From Eutreptiella sp. 'Long Island Sound 2002' (taxonomy: Eukaryota > Euglenozoa > Euglenophyceae > Eutreptiales > Eutreptiaceae): a stretch of 64,000 nucleotides of DNA. The stretch spans positions 40,364,294 through 40,428,293 of the forward strand of contig OZ038383.1 in NCBI GenBank assembly GCA_964036045.1, in the 5' to 3' direction. Of the stretch, positions 47,493-59,400 are shown piece by piece. The notes under the pieces were generated by a model. It did not search any database. It was not told the DNA's origin and saw only the letters and a program-made list of their open reading frames with translations. How positions within the stretch are numbered: the first letter of the stretch is position 1; each line of letters opens with the position of its first letter. Position numbers and translations under genes: made by a program.

Positions 47493-48837
47493 GGTTGTAA
47501 TGTTAGCCACAATCCAGCGTTTGAGGTAAAGACGCCTAGAGTGATCATGTGGCATGGGCAACTAATGGCCTTGCAACGGGGGGTTCTCTAGCGGGGGGCG
47601 ACATTTCACTCCATAGGGGAGGAGGGGGGGGGGTCGCGGGTAGAAAAAACAAAAGCGCAAGGAAAGTTGAAAAAAAAAAGACACATGGGGGAGAACAATT
47701 TCGGTAGAAAATGGCGACAACATGTGTGGGTTTTGTGTTTTGACCCGGCCCCACTAGGGGTGGCCCGGTTCTCTTGCCCTTATTAGGGGAGGGCATGGGG
47801 ATCATTGTTACATAGTGTGTTACCGGTGGCCCACCCCCAAGTAGCTGGAAGGTGCAGCCCTAGTGTTGTGACACCGGGTCTCAGACACCTAGGGTGGGCG
47901 CGGAGATGGCGGCGGGAAGGGGAGGAAGGGAAAAGGAATGGGCTGACTCCGTGTGGGCGATGCAAGGGCGTTGCACCCGCGATGCACGGAGGGACCCTTG
48001 GGCCCAACTCCGGCAACCACACGGATCTAGACATGACATGAGATGGAAAGGGAAGAGGGAGGAGGTGAACATTGAAGTTTGGTGGAGGTGGCGGAGCAGC
48101 GGGGGAGGGGCAAGGTCACAAGGGTGAGGCGGGGTCGGGGCTAGGTTGGTATGTGGTTGAATGGGAGGCAGTAGGGGTTGTCAAGGGTGAAGAATGTTCC
48201 CGTCACACAAGGGGGGGTGTAGGCAGGGGTTCATCACGGGATAGGGGTGTGTTTTTAAAGCCTATCCTCGGCAAATGGCGCAACCTACAAATCACAAACG
48301 AAATTCGCAAACGCGCGTTGTGCGTAGCACGGGACTCTTTTTGGGTAGTGTGCCTGCTTACAGGCACAGGTCCAATGCACTGCATCCTCCGTGCTATTGT
48401 CATCGCTGCCAGACTAGGCCCGTTTCCCCTTCTTTGGTGTTGCCGCCTTGGAAACCCTTGAGGATTGTTTTTCCCTCGGCCTGATCCAGCCGTAGTAGTG
48501 CGCCACCCGATAATCCAAGAGGGCGGAGAGACAAGTTTGCACCACAAGACACAACCGCGCGTGGCTAAGAACGGCGGATCAAGAGCAGACCGAACAGCAA
48601 AGCCCCCAAATTGTACATTGCGAAGAATGATACCCACACCCGGGGCGATGTGAATGGTGGGGAGGACCGTGTCGGAGACGGTGGAAATAATGGATTTGCC
48701 ATGGCAAAAGTGACGCTATGGGCAATCCTCAAGGCTCGGGGCATCATCCCCCATGGTACGCACTTGTGTCTCTGCTCGAGGCATGTCAACTACCGTGAAG
48801 TACAAGTGAGTATTCTCGTCGCACAACAGGAAGAAGT
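47493..48837. other. G-rich stretch, no supported gene
   Basis: Purine/G-rich, with runs of G near 47623-47635 and 48210. Several overlapping frames (up to 144 codons on the minus strand at 48203-48637) are of uncertain meaning. Confidence 0.35.
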
Positions 48838-49137
48838 ATGTTGTATCAAGCGGGACCATGCACAACTTGCAAGAAGAAGCAAAGCGCCAGCAAAAGGTCA
48901 ATTTGTACCGGGTGTCAAAAAGAGCTAGTGTGCCGGGGCTGTTCCCAGGCACGTATAGGTTGTGGGGTGTGCCGCACCAACCCAGGGTGGCACTTGGAAT
49001 TCAAGGCAAAGAGGGTTACCGGCATCCCTAGTCTACCGGACCAAGATTGTCAGGCGAAGGCACCATGGTGCACTCAAGGGGCGGTGAAACCGGATATGTG
49101 GCACAGTGGGTCAAACGATGTGTCCCAAAGCCCATAG
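48838..49137 (+). CDS. Cys-rich frame with three or more CxxC pairs
   Basis: ATG 48838 to TAG 49135, 99 codons. Near the N-terminus lie GPCTTCKKKQSASKRSIC, TGCQKELVCRGC and IGCGVC: CxxC, 11 residues, CxxC, five residues, CxxC, then another CxxC. This matches the general spacing of zinc-binding ends such as the Cys-rich C-terminus of piggyBac transposases, but I cannot see the rest of such a protein, so the resemblance is only to the pattern. The part after residue about 50 (GWHLEFKAKRVTGIPSLPDQ) is not recognised. A single exon or transposon fragment is likely. Confidence 0.4.
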   Translation: MLYQAGPCTTCKKKQSASKRSICTGCQKELVCRGCSQARIGCGVCRTNPGWHLEFKAKRVTGIPSLPDQDCQAKAPWCTQGAVKPDMWHSGSNDVSQSP

Positions 49138-49234
49138 CAATGAGGACCACCAGCTCATGCATACCGCTGCGCTTACCGGGAAGGCGAACGCTGCAATTGG
49201 ATGGGCAAACCAATGACTCGCCGGGCTCCGTGTT

Positions 49235-49701
49235 TCATGGCTGCGGCAAACCTCCGGAGCCGAACTACCCGTTAGTACTATCCGCCGCATGCGGCCCCAC
49301 AACCAAAGTGTAGGAGGTGAGGAAGATCTTATCGTTAGGAACAAGCTGTCTTTGAAGTGCACGATGAAAAGGCTCCGGTGATTCAGTTGAAATGCGCCCC
49401 AACTTGGCAAACAAAAGGTGGAGCTGCTTTTGGTCACCCCCATTGGACATTCGCATCTTGTCAAGCCGGTTGATGGCAAACCCGCGAAGTTGTGGTAAAG
49501 GGGCCATGTAAACATGTGAAAGCGTTGTGATTTCCCCCACCGAAAGCCGGGCACATCCTCAAGGTACAGATACTCATGAGGGGCCTTCCCCGCGACAGTC
49601 TCCGATTGAAACTTGTTGTTGGACGCCCTCGCCTCTTGTCGTAGCTCATCAATGTTGTCAATATGGATTATGCAACTGTGACGACAACAAGAAACCGCCA
49701 A
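49235..49701 (-). CDS. Unrecognised protein-coding remnant, one frame change
   Basis: After a pyrimidine-rich run ending in CACAG near 49681, the minus strand reads HIDNIDELRQEARASNNKFQ, HEYLYLEDVPGFRWG. It then shifts frame near 49535 to GFAINRLDKMRMSNGGDQ, LLFAKLGRISTESPEPFHRA and VPNDKIFLTSYTLVVGPHAA. That frame meets TAG at 49265 and, 33 bases later, TGA at 49235. Composition and even spacing of charged residues look like a real soluble protein. No family is recognised. The upstream minus frame 49708-50145 may be an earlier exon. Confidence 0.4.
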
Positions 49702-49950
49702 TGTAGACTAGCTCAGCCGGATTCCGGCAGCACACCACCAACGAGCCGCATGGCCCACATGGTTATGAGAACAGGTACATTGGTGGGGCCAAGGAGCGCC
49801 TTGGGAGTGCATCCCAAACTCGTCCGCGCACTGCAGCCTGCGGCACACAGGTTCCGTAGAGATGCGTTGTTGGCGTTGTGCCATGCCTACACCATCTTTT
49901 GGATTGAGTGGAGGGCCTCGTGGAACGAATGAGCGTTCCACGCTCAATCC

Positions 49951-50394
49951 TTGCTCGAAACAACAACCCACCACAAAAAGCGGTTTTCTACCCGACTTCT
50001 TATGCCATTGTCCCTGCTCGACACGGTCCCTCAACGGGACCGCCATAGGCAGTGGGACTCTTCCAGTTCCAGCCAGTACAGGGCATACAGGGAGTCCGAC
50101 GTAAACTGGCGGCCCCCACACCCGACTTACCCCTATCACCCTCATGGATCAGGCGTTTCATTGCGCAGCACTATACCCCACGGGAAAGACCACAAAAGCT
50201 ACACAGCATGGTGCGAGCCCCAGTTGGAGGAGCAAGGCCTGATTGATGCCGAAACGTGGTTGCAGGAAGCACCGCACGCCAACGACACGGACACGTACAA
50301 TGGTTCACATGTACCATCCTCCACCAAACATGCACCACAGCACCTTCACGGAAAAGACCTAGGACACTCAACGCTCTCCACACACAGTCGATGA
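49951..50394 (+). CDS. Weak open frame, hydrophilic protein
   Basis: A 147-codon plus frame starting from TTG (first ATG at 50002) and ending in TGA. It is rich in His, Ser, Asp and Tyr (WRPPHPTYPYHPHGSGVSL, HDKSY-type segments, EEQGLIDAETWLQEAPHAND). No domain. The minus strand over the same bases also has an open frame at 49708-50145, so the coding strand is uncertain. Confidence 0.25.
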   Translation: MLETTTHHKKRFSTRLLMPLSLLDTVPQRDRHRQWDSSSSSQYRAYRESDVNWRPPHPTYPYHPHGSGVSLRSTIPHGKDHKSYTAWCEPQLEEQGLIDAETWLQEAPHANDTDTYNGSHVPSSTKHAPQHLHGKDLGHSTLSTHSR

Positions 50395-50849
50395 CACTCC
50401 TGGCGCATACAGAGGAACTCACACGCAGGCACCTTCACAGCGTATTAGGGCCATACCATCACCCCTTTCTTTGCCCCGAGGAACCTTAGGTCACAAGGCG
50501 ACAGAGCCCTAGGGGCCACGTAGGACTACCATACAATGCACCTGTGGGACAAAATACGCATGGCACAACTACAGCGCCGCCTGCATCACCACGATTCTGC
50601 GACATCGGCGATCTGTAGTGCCGCTAGTCAACACGCATTTACTATAAACAGACAGTGCAACATGGGTAGCGCTCACCAATCAACGCAAAACACACGTGCG
50701 ACGGCCACATGATATGGCGCACACAGATCACCGCAACGTACACCTCCTGTATGACCATGCCGTGGAGTGGTTTTGTGGGTAGCAAGTCCAAAGGCAATCG
50801 TACACGGGCCATGCACACACTCTACAGCACTAAGTCGCACGTGATTCAA

Positions 50850-53020
50850 CGACACACTGTGGATGGTTGGTGCTATTTCGTGGTGCATTGTGAATGGTTG
50901 GTGCTATTTCGTGGTACACTCTGCATGGTTGCTATCCTTTCTAGGTGCATTGTGGTTGGTTGATGTTGACGGCCACAAAACACCAATGGGGTGATTTTGG
51001 TTTGGAAAGTGGAATGTTGAATATTGTGCCAAGGCATTGCCCAACTACTTAGAGTTCATGCATTCATTCATTCATGCATCCATTTATGTTTTGAAATGAG
51101 GTGGGCACTCACCGCCGTCCCTTTCTCTCACCCCGGCGTTGTCATGTTCCTGCCCGAAGCACAGAATCGGCTCCCCCTCCTCCCCTGCCCCCAATTCTGC
51201 ACACAGAATGATGTCGGGTGGCAAGCTTCACCTCAGGTTCATGGCTCCTCCGGTCTTGCGGCGTTGCGGTTTTCGGACATCTGCATTTGCACAAATAAAG
51301 AAATTCACCCAAAACCCCAAGACATGATACATCGATCGCAACCATGGCCACCAGCCACAGACTGCATACAAAAAACAGCACTGGGGCTGTACATGCAACG
51401 AACCATGTGTCATTTACACACCGTGCGGCAGTCTGTGGCGCTGTGGGCCGGCGGTTGCTTTTGCTTGGCGAGGTGGCATTTGGCTTACCACATCTATCAC
51501 AACGATGGAGAAAAAACTTTACTGCGGCCGTACATGCAACGAACCGAGCATCATTTGCGCAACTGGCGACGGATGTGGTCATGGGGGGCGCCTTTTCTCT
51601 TGTTGCACTTGGCTTACCACATCTATCACAACAATGTTTTATGAAATTGGCCAGGCTCCAAAAGTGCTAGTGCAACGAGGGGGAGTTCCAAACATGGGCA
51701 CATCTGTAAATATATTTTGGCACACGCCCAGGTTTGCTTTTGGGATCCAGCTCATACTTGGTGGCCCATGGTTTCCCTATGCGGGTGAGCAAAGAGGTAA
51801 TGGACTGGTGTGTCTCTGGTCTCGTCAATCCGAAGGGTTGCGCACTCGTACAAGGCACACACATGGCTGTGTTCTATGTTTGTGTTGTAGCACGGCACCT
51901 AGAGAGCCATCGAAAGTTAGCGGTGTTGCGTTAACTGAGGTTGATTTCCCATTCCACCGGGTCCGAGTGTATCTCTTGCCATTTCGGTAGGGGCCGGAGG
52001 GGAAGCTTCCACTCCGACGGGTCCCCCGCTGTTCCGGGTCGTTTTCGGTAAAGATACAACGGCACCACAAAATAACAGCGAACCATCCACACTGCACACC
52101 AAAAAAGAAGAACCATCTAGAGTGTACTAGGAAGTAACAGCCACCATCCAAAGGGCAACAAGAACTAACAACAACCATCCATAGTGTAGCACGAAATAGC
52201 ACCAATCATCCAGAGCGCACCACGAAACAACAGCCACCATCCAAAGGGCACTCGGAAAAAATACCCACGGTCCACAATGCACGAGGAAACAACACCAACT
52301 ATCCAAAGTGCACCAACAAATGACGACAACCATCTAGAGCTCACTAGGAAATAAGAACAACCATCCTAAGTGCACGAGGAAATGACACAAACCTGCACTA
52401 GGAAATTACAACAACCATCGAGCTTGCATCAAGAAATATGAGCTACTATCTAGAGTGCCCTAGGATACAACAACAGCCATCCACAGTGCACCGAGAAGGA
52501 ACAGCAACCATCCACGGTGCAACGGGAAATCAAAGCAACCATCCAAAAAGCACCGGGAAATAAAAGCAACAATCCACAATGCACGAGTAAATGACAACAG
52601 CCATCTAGAGTGCACCACCAAATAACACGAACCATCCAGAGGGCACCAAGAAATAGCCTTACCGATCGAAAAGGGACTAGGAAATGACGGCAACCATCGA
52701 GAGTGCACCGGGAAATAACAACAACCATTCACAATGCACCATGAAAAAACAGCAACGATCGGGAGTGCACCTTGAAAAAAGAGCAGCCATCAAGAGTGCA
52801 CTGGGAAAGACTAGCAACCTTCTGTAGTGCACCACGACACAACACCACGTATCCAAGGTGCACTGGGAAATAAGGGCAACAATCTAGAGTGCCCGACGAT
52901 ATATCAGAGAAGCCATCCACAGTGCACCAGGAAATAACAGCAACCATCAAAAGTGTAGTGGAAAAAAACACCAACCATTCACAACGCACCACAAAATAAT
53001 AGCAACCATGTACGATGCAT
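50850..53020. mobile_element. Element A: short copy bordered by inverted 31-bp minisatellites
   Basis: The left border (50860-50965) has three units of 'TGGATGGTTGGTGCTATTTCG..'. The right border (52090-53010) has about 29 units of the same repeat in the opposite orientation (CAACCATCCACAGTGCACC). The core at about 51050-51660 is homologous to 58160-58960 of element B. A conserved minus-strand frame is shared by the two cores (SLHV..., WPWLRSM, NFF, RRK). Terminal inverted tandem repeats around a small core suggest a non-autonomous DNA transposon. Ends near TTGCAAA/GTG motifs (53037 and, in B, 57205) are tentative. Confidence 0.5.
52090..53010 (-). repeat. 31-bp minisatellite, inverted orientation
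   Basis: About 29 imperfect units of 'AACAACCATCCACAGTGCACCAGGAAAT'. The frames here are repeat-derived peptides (W-C-T-L-D-G-C type) with no independent coding support. Confidence 0.9.
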
Positions 53021-53089
53021 GCTAGGATTTGACACTTTGCAACGAACACTTATCCCTCATCTGTGATGACATGATGGCATCGGACATCT

Positions 53090-53215
53090 TCAAGCATGTG
53101 CTGCCACAGCATGCCGCAGCATGCCGCGGCACCCGTTTTTTGGAGCTGCACACAGGGGTTTGGAAGTGTGCCGCAACATGCCGCAATATGCCGCAGCATG
53201 CCGCGGCATCCAATT
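53090..53215. repeat. Short repeat of GCCGCAACATGCCGCAGCAT type
   Basis: Clusters of (C)ATGCCGC(A/G)(G/A) lie at 53098-53130 and 53168-53210. A third cluster, with TGCCGCGGCAC palindromes, lies at 53638-53670. Confidence 0.75.
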
Positions 53216-53689
53216 TTTTGAGTTCATGTGTCTGGCTGCCTGTTGCTGCTGTGTTTGCACGGGAGACATTCTGCCTGCCCCACGTCTTCCCAGTTTGTTT
53301 TTATTTGTCTTGTCACGAGTTAGTCATCTGCACCAACAACATTCAGTCAACAATCAACACCAAGCACACCATTGCTGTTTTCTTTGTCTGAGGACCTTGC
53401 TCTGCTTGCCATGTCGAGGGAACGTTCAGTTTGATGTGCCACATCCAAACAAAGGATCGTTTGCATATTGGCAACAACACTTTGCGCCATTTGGCTATGA
53501 TGTGTGTCAAAAAACTCACTAAAGACGATCTGGATGGTGAAAGTGATGAATTGGGCCCAACAGCGTTGTGCATGTTGTCTCTTGTTTGTGAGTTCAATTT
53601 CTCACAGATGCGTAGGTACCCACATGTCATGTAGAACCATGCCGGAGCATGCCGTAGCGTGCCGCGGCACAAGAAAATTTTCCAAGGGA

Positions 53690-54115
53690 CCCCACGTGCT
53701 TGGACAGCTTATACTGCCACGGCCGGACATTGTGCATGTCATGCACCAATGCACTTCTCCGCACAATTGTATTTGTGTCACGGTGGAACGTGTTTTAGTA
53801 TAGGATTCCTCGGCCTTGCATTAGGCACCAAGTGCTGTAGCAAGGACCGCCCCAATGAAATGCGGTACCCGTTTTCAGTCGCCTTTGTTGGGGCATTTGT
53901 TGTACATGTTCCCTAAGGGTGCTTGGGAGCCTGGGTTGCTCGGCGAAGTTGTTATATAGGGCCTTCCCCGGGGTGAGCATGTTTCCATTGACGTTGTGTT
54001 GTTCCACGGCATGGCTTGCAATACCTCTTCCCGGGAGTATGCTAATGGGGGAGGGAACGACCGTTTTTCCGGGGGCGTGGCTCCCTAGCATGCAACACGC
54101 ACAAGGGACATGCAC
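53690..54115. repeat. Diverged duplicate of 55510-55925
   Basis: Shared landmarks in the same order: GGACATTGTG.ATGTCAT, GATTCCTCGGCC, CAATGAAATG(C/T)GGTAC, TAGGGCCTTC, GAGCATGTTTCCATTG and GCTCCCT. The minus strand keeps similar peptides in both copies (NGNML...KAL; FH.(G/A)GP.Y.T.C), so the ancestor may have been coding. Confidence 0.65.
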
Positions 54116-54856
54116 AAAGACACCGCAATGCATGAATTCGCCTTGAGTGCAAGTTCACTACAAACTTACTTCACAAGTCCAGATATCCATTAGTGAACTT
54201 TAGGTACATGTGTTCCTTTGATCCGCCGCAAATGGTCTACATGCTCCAAAAAGGGTGGCGTGTATCATGACAATAATTTCTGCCAACCCGGAGGGAGCAT
54301 AACTCCGGAGGCAGCAGACCTCTTGGTGTACCCCTCCAGCGATGGGGTCGTGTTCTTTTTCATTCCTTGCCCGGGATTCGCGCCAGCACACAAGACATAG
54401 TCTGTGATCGGTTAGCCATCTTTTAAGCACAAAACGACCTCCCTACCACAGCTGTCTGGAAACCTTAGTCACCCTATTTTCCCCTGTATGGTGACCAAGC
54501 GCTAGTAGCGTAATTGGGTTACTCTGGTTTGAAAGACGTATTGTAAGATTTGTCCTCCAGGGAGTTTCACATCATCCCTGCTTTCCTCGTTGAGGTTCGC
54601 GGCGACGTGAAGGGAAAAGTCCTTAGGTCCCTTAACACTGGCCGTGCTTGTTCCACTTCTCCCTTGTTTTGTATGTAACAAAATGAAGTTGGGTTCTGGT
54701 TGGATAGGTCGAACCACTGGACCCCTACATCTTCGACATTTAGAAAAGCCTCAAAGCTGTCTCCCAGTTGGGCTCACACTGCATATCCCACAGCTGGGAA
54801 TGTTCCTCCCGTTTGGGCTGGCGTTGGGCTCCGCTTGGCGTAAAAGTGTTGTTGTT

Positions 54857-55096
54857 TCATGGTTCTGTGGTGGCGGATTCTGCGAAGGCGTTTACAAACC
54901 TGTAAAAGGCTGGCTTTGTGTCCATGGCTGCTAGCGGGGGGATCCTATAGATCCTAGGCGCTGTTGCGAGTCCTAGGTTGCGGATGTGTGGTTCGTGCCA
55001 ATGCCTTCTTGGTACATCTTCAAGGGGGGCCCATTTTGCCCCGCTTGATAGTGGGATGGCGAAGTGCGTGCCCGTCCAATCGTGAGGACGGTACAT
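54857..55096 (-). CDS. Small unrecognised frame, possibly first exon
   Basis: A 79-codon minus frame from ATG 55096 (MYRPHDWTGTHFAIPLSSG) to TGA 54857. It also contains WHEPHIRNLGLATAPRIYRI and AFYRFVNAFAESATTEP. Codon order and composition look like a real protein. Upstream in frame there is a TGA 6 bases before the ATG, so the start fits a complete N-terminus. There is no family match; it could be a small gene or an exon of the gene that gave rise to the duplicated segments nearby. Confidence 0.4.
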   Translation of the reverse strand: MYRPHDWTGTHFAIPLSSGAKWAPLEDVPRRHWHEPHIRNLGLATAPRIYRIPPLAAMDTKPAFYRFVNAFAESATTEP

Positions 55097-55509
55097 AATT
55101 CAGGTCCCGTGATGCCCATATGGTGCCTTGGTATAGTTTGCTTAACTTATCGATGAAGGCTGCTATCATGCATTTGTGGAGGCATGACATCATGGCTCTC
55201 CCGTTTCAGTTGGTACGCCACCAATGGGGAGTGGAGGGGGCTTTGGCAGGTTTGTACAATACCTATGATGTTCGGTGTTGTTGGGATTCAAAGGTGTCCC
55301 TGGCTTCGGTGATGCGCTGGACCACGGTACCTTGGTTGCATCATTTCCCCCTCCGGGTCAAACAGTTGATTTTCCGGTGCTGTCCACCTTGGTATGTGCC
55401 ATCCCGCTTTGTTTCATGTCTCGAGTTCATTTATCCACGAGGCTATTTGGGGCTTGCTGGGAAATTGCTGGGAAAAACCTATCCCTCATATGTGGTGCCA
55501 TGACGGCAT

Positions 55510-55925
55510 GGGACAGGGCATACTACCGGACATTGTGAATGTCATCTAATAATGATTTCTTGGTATAATTGCCTGGGTGTCATGACGGAAGGTTCTTTTG
55601 TCAAGATTCCTCGGCCGTGGTGATTGGGCACCCAGTGGTGTAGCGTGGACCGGCCCGATGAAATGTGGTACTGGGTTTCAGTCAGCTGTGCTCGGGCATC
55701 TTCTCTGTTCCTCGGGATGCTTGGGACCTTGTGTTGCTGGGGCCTGAGGTTGTTGGCTTGTTTTTTAGGGCCTTCACTCGGACGAGCATGTTTCCATTGC
55801 TGCTATGCTGTTTCACGCTTTCCATCTTCCTAGGAGGATGTAGATTGAGTAGGGGGGGATCACATTTCCAGGGGGGCGTCGCTCCCTCTCTCCCATCCCC
55901 TTGCATGCACACGGGAGCACGTGCG
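55510..55925. repeat. Diverged duplicate of 53690-54115
   Basis: See the landmarks shared with 53690-54115. The copy is interrupted by a run of G at 55854-55860. Confidence 0.65.
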
Positions 55926-57225
55926 GGCCGTCATCCTCAATCAAAATGTTCCGACGGGTTGTGTGCGGGTAAGGATCGGATCGTGTGGTGGAGGAGGCCA
56001 TCTCACTACTCCTGTTTGCCCTGCCAATCCGAGAGGTCTATTGCGATCGCATCCGCAGTGCTATTACTGTACGTCCTTGTCCGCCTGCGAACCATGCCTG
56101 GGGCCGCAGCCCTACAAATCATGAGGGAGTAAGCGAAGATGTATGGGTGGGTGGCTGCATACCTTGATATCCCTGCAAGGTGTTCTAGCTAGTGCATGGG
56201 TCTTCAATTGTATGCATGTTGCGAAGTGTGGGAGGCGTCGGTGCCTGATGCTTGCGCTTGCTCCAGGATTGTTGCGACAAACGCGGTCAATGAGTAGGCT
56301 TCTCCATAGTATTGTGTCACCACCTGCACCTCACGCACTCGAAGCTGTGGTAGGCGGTCTGTGTAGTGTGATCTTAATGCCACCCTTGCAAATTGGTTGT
56401 GATGCAGACATAAGGAATGTGGATATCGTTGATTGGGATGTGGCACATATCTTCGAACGGGGTGCGCGTGGTGGGTTATAGGGGTGCTGGCTCTAAGTTA
56501 GGGAGTTGTGGCCATGGATCTTCTCTAGAGCCGTACGAGGCAGGAGTTGTTGTGCTCTGATCACGAGGGTGATGTACTGGTTGTGATCCAATCCCTAGTT
56601 CGCCCACTCAATTTGGTGTGGTCTCGGTTCAACTCATGTCGTCCTCTTTTTCATCATTCATGACCCACTCCATGTCGTAGTAGTCCTGCGGGATCGAGTT
56701 GTTCTGCTATGGGTGTGGTAGGGTCAATGGTGCGTCGGCTCTCTTTTGTCCGCCGTGCTTCTAGTTCATGTTATTCGCCTAATTTTCATCCATGTTCCAA
56801 TCCATGTCATTCTGGATGGTGATGCTTTGGTTGTGGATCATGTTGAGTATTTTTCGAATAGTGTATGGGTCAGCGTCTTGGTCGTCCGTATTCGAGGCCT
56901 CTAGAGTTGTGGAAGTGGTAGTGCTACCCACTGCAGTGCTCACATTTGCTCCTCAGGTCCGCTGTTAGTAAAGTCGCCCCCTGCATGTGCTGACCCGGCG
57001 GCGATTTGGGCTTCTTGGTGCCCGAATACGCCCTTCTGCGGTGTTCATGGCCACGTTTGCGGGTTGGCTGCCAGCTTGTGCGGCAGCCATTGCGGTAATT
57101 CAGGGGGCGGTTGATGCAGAACCCGCTACAATGCTGGCGTGGGCCGCCGCATTTTGTGTGGTGGCGCGTATGTAACAACTGCCATCGGCCGCCTGGTCAC
57201 CACATTGCAAAAAGTGAGACACTGA
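55926..57225. other. Non-coding stretch, no supported gene
   Basis: T/G-rich with frames below 115 codons. A 112-codon plus frame at 56143-56481 has no motif. Confidence 0.4.
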
Positions 57226-57229
57226 GAAA

Positions 57230-58010
57230 GCACTGTGGATGGTTCGGTTCATTTCCTCCTGCATTCCGGATGGTTAATGTTATTTCCTGGTGCACTTCGA
57301 ATGGTTGAATTTTTTTTTGGTGCAACGTGGATGGTCGTTGTTGTTTCATGATGTATGTGTAGTGTTTTTTCCCATTGCACCCTGGATGGTTGCTTTTATT
57401 TCTCGGTGCACTGTGGATGGCTCTTCTTATTTTTTGGTGCACTTTGAATGCCTGCTATTGTTTCACAGTGCACTTTGGATGGTTGTTATTTTTCTCCTAG
57501 TGTAGTTTGGATGGTTTTTATGATTTATTGGTGCACCTTGTATGCTTGTTGTCATTTTGTTGTGCACTCCGGTCGGTTGGTGTTAATTGGTAGTGCACTC
57601 GAGATGCTTGGTGTGTTTGCCGAGTGCACTCCGGATGGTTGTTGGTATTTACTAGTGCACTTTGGATGGTGGCCGTTACTTCTTGGTGCAGTCTAGATGG
57701 TTGCTCCTATTTCTAGGTGCAATTTGGATGGTTGCTGTTACTTCTTGGTGCACTCTAGGTAGTTCGTAGTTTCTGGTGCACTTTGGATGGTTTCTTGTTT
57801 TTTCATAGTGCGCTGTTGATGGCTGCTCCTATTTCCTGATGTACTCCGGATTGTTGGTGTTTTTTCCTGGTGCACGGTGAATGGTTGTTGTTATTTCTTG
57901 GTGCACTTAGGATGGTTGGTGTTTCTTTGTGGTGCATTTTGAATGGTTGGTGTTATTTCGTGGTACACTTTGGATGTTTGCTATCACCCTTCGCTGCATT
58001 ATGGATGGTT
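57230..58010 (+). repeat. 31-bp minisatellite, direct orientation
   Basis: Units are recognisable by GGATGGTTG and GGTGCACT at about 31-base spacing, many with point changes. Same family as 50860-50965 and, inverted, 52090-53010. Confidence 0.9.
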
Positions 58011-58960
58011 GATGCTGTACAGCAACAACACGCGAAGTTGATAACTTTGGATTGAAAAGTGGAATCGAAGATCCACCAAAAGGGGGGGGGGGTTGGCATG
58101 TCGCCTTGGATTTGTTGTTCTTGTCTGCAGCTGGCGGGGAAAGATTGTTTGCACGTACTGCCCAATTGCTTCCATTTCATTCATTCGTTCCTTCATGCAT
58201 CCCTTCATGGTTGGAAATGAGGTGGTTGCTGCCATATTCTTGATTGGATTTTGACCACCTGGCTGGTCTAGTGCAGATATCACCCACGACATGGGACCGA
58301 CAGGGGTGACGCTATGCGCAGGTCTCGTTCCAATTTGCCAGCCAACCTTAACTGGGTAAATGGAAACGGGCACCGAGGGATTGACCCTTAACCTGTCCTG
58401 TTAGCGAACTTTTGCACTGCTCAGTGTACGCACAACGGACACTTGATGGAATAATTGTTTCGAGTTAAAAAAAATGAGGTGGGCACTGGCTCGCCTCCTA
58501 TTCCCTCACCCCAATGTTGTCATGCTCCTGCCCAAAACACAAATGCTGCCCCCCTCCTCCTCAGCCCCCCATCCCGCACAACGGACACCAATGATGTCGG
58601 ATTGCGGGCGTTGATGGCTCCTCTGCTTTTGCGGCGCTTCGGATTTGGGTCATGTACATCTGCACAAAAATTGCACTTAAAGAAATTCAGGCAAAATTTA
58701 AACGCATTCCACATTGATCGCAACCATGGCCACCGGTCACAGGCTGCACACGAAGAACTACACCGGGGCCGTACATGCAACGATATGCATATCATGGCAC
58801 ACCGTACGATAGCATGTGGTCATGGGGGGCGGCGGTTGCTTGTGTTTGAATACTTGGCACTTGGCTGCCCACATGTGTCACAACAACGGCGACACGTCAC
58901 AAGCTGCGCAGCAAAAAATTGCACCAGTGCCGTGCATGCAATGAACCATGTTTGATTCCA
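57230..58960. mobile_element. Element B: longer copy with direct 31-bp minisatellite
   Basis: The minisatellite covers 57230-58010 (about 25 units of TGGATGGTTGTTGTTATTTC plus TTGGTGCACTT). The core at 58020-58960 matches element A from about 50975, with a segment of roughly 240 bases (58220-58460) not found in A. No inverted minisatellite appears on the right before 60200. Either B is truncated or it extends into the zinc-cluster gene that follows on the minus strand. Minus-strand peptides shared with A include SLHVRPRC, WPWLRSM, NFFKC and KRRKSRGAIN. Confidence 0.5.
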
Positions 58961-59400
58961 ACACCTTGTGACACCATGTGGACATTGGGAATAGGCTCAT
59001 TGTCGTTGTGCTGGTCACGGTAGGTGCTGCCGAATTGGAAAACGTGCCACCCCCAGCAGCTTTTGGCTACGGAAGAAAAGGGGTTTGCTTTGGCGTATTC
59101 TGTGGGGGATGTGTCAGTATTCTTGGTGATGCCACATTTCAACGGGGGTGTGAAGCAGATTGGTCAAGTTGTTGTTGGTGGTTGTGCACAATTCCACTAG
59201 CTTTTGCTCTTGCCGTGGCTCCATGCGGCAGTTCAACGTTGCAACGAACGCGCCAAATTCTTTTCCCGGAATGTCATGTCTCTAAAGGATGGCCGCACCT
59301 TTGTCGGCACATTACGGGGCAACATGTCATGGGCATTAATTTCATGCAAGACAGTGACAATAGACGCCCTGCACAAAGGCACAAAGCAGGGACAGAGCAA

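Noticed and set aside
52090-53010. Cys/Trp-rich frames such as 52450-52728 and 52729-53049
   Set aside because: Translations of the 31-bp minisatellite; the apparent Cys pattern is just the repeat period.
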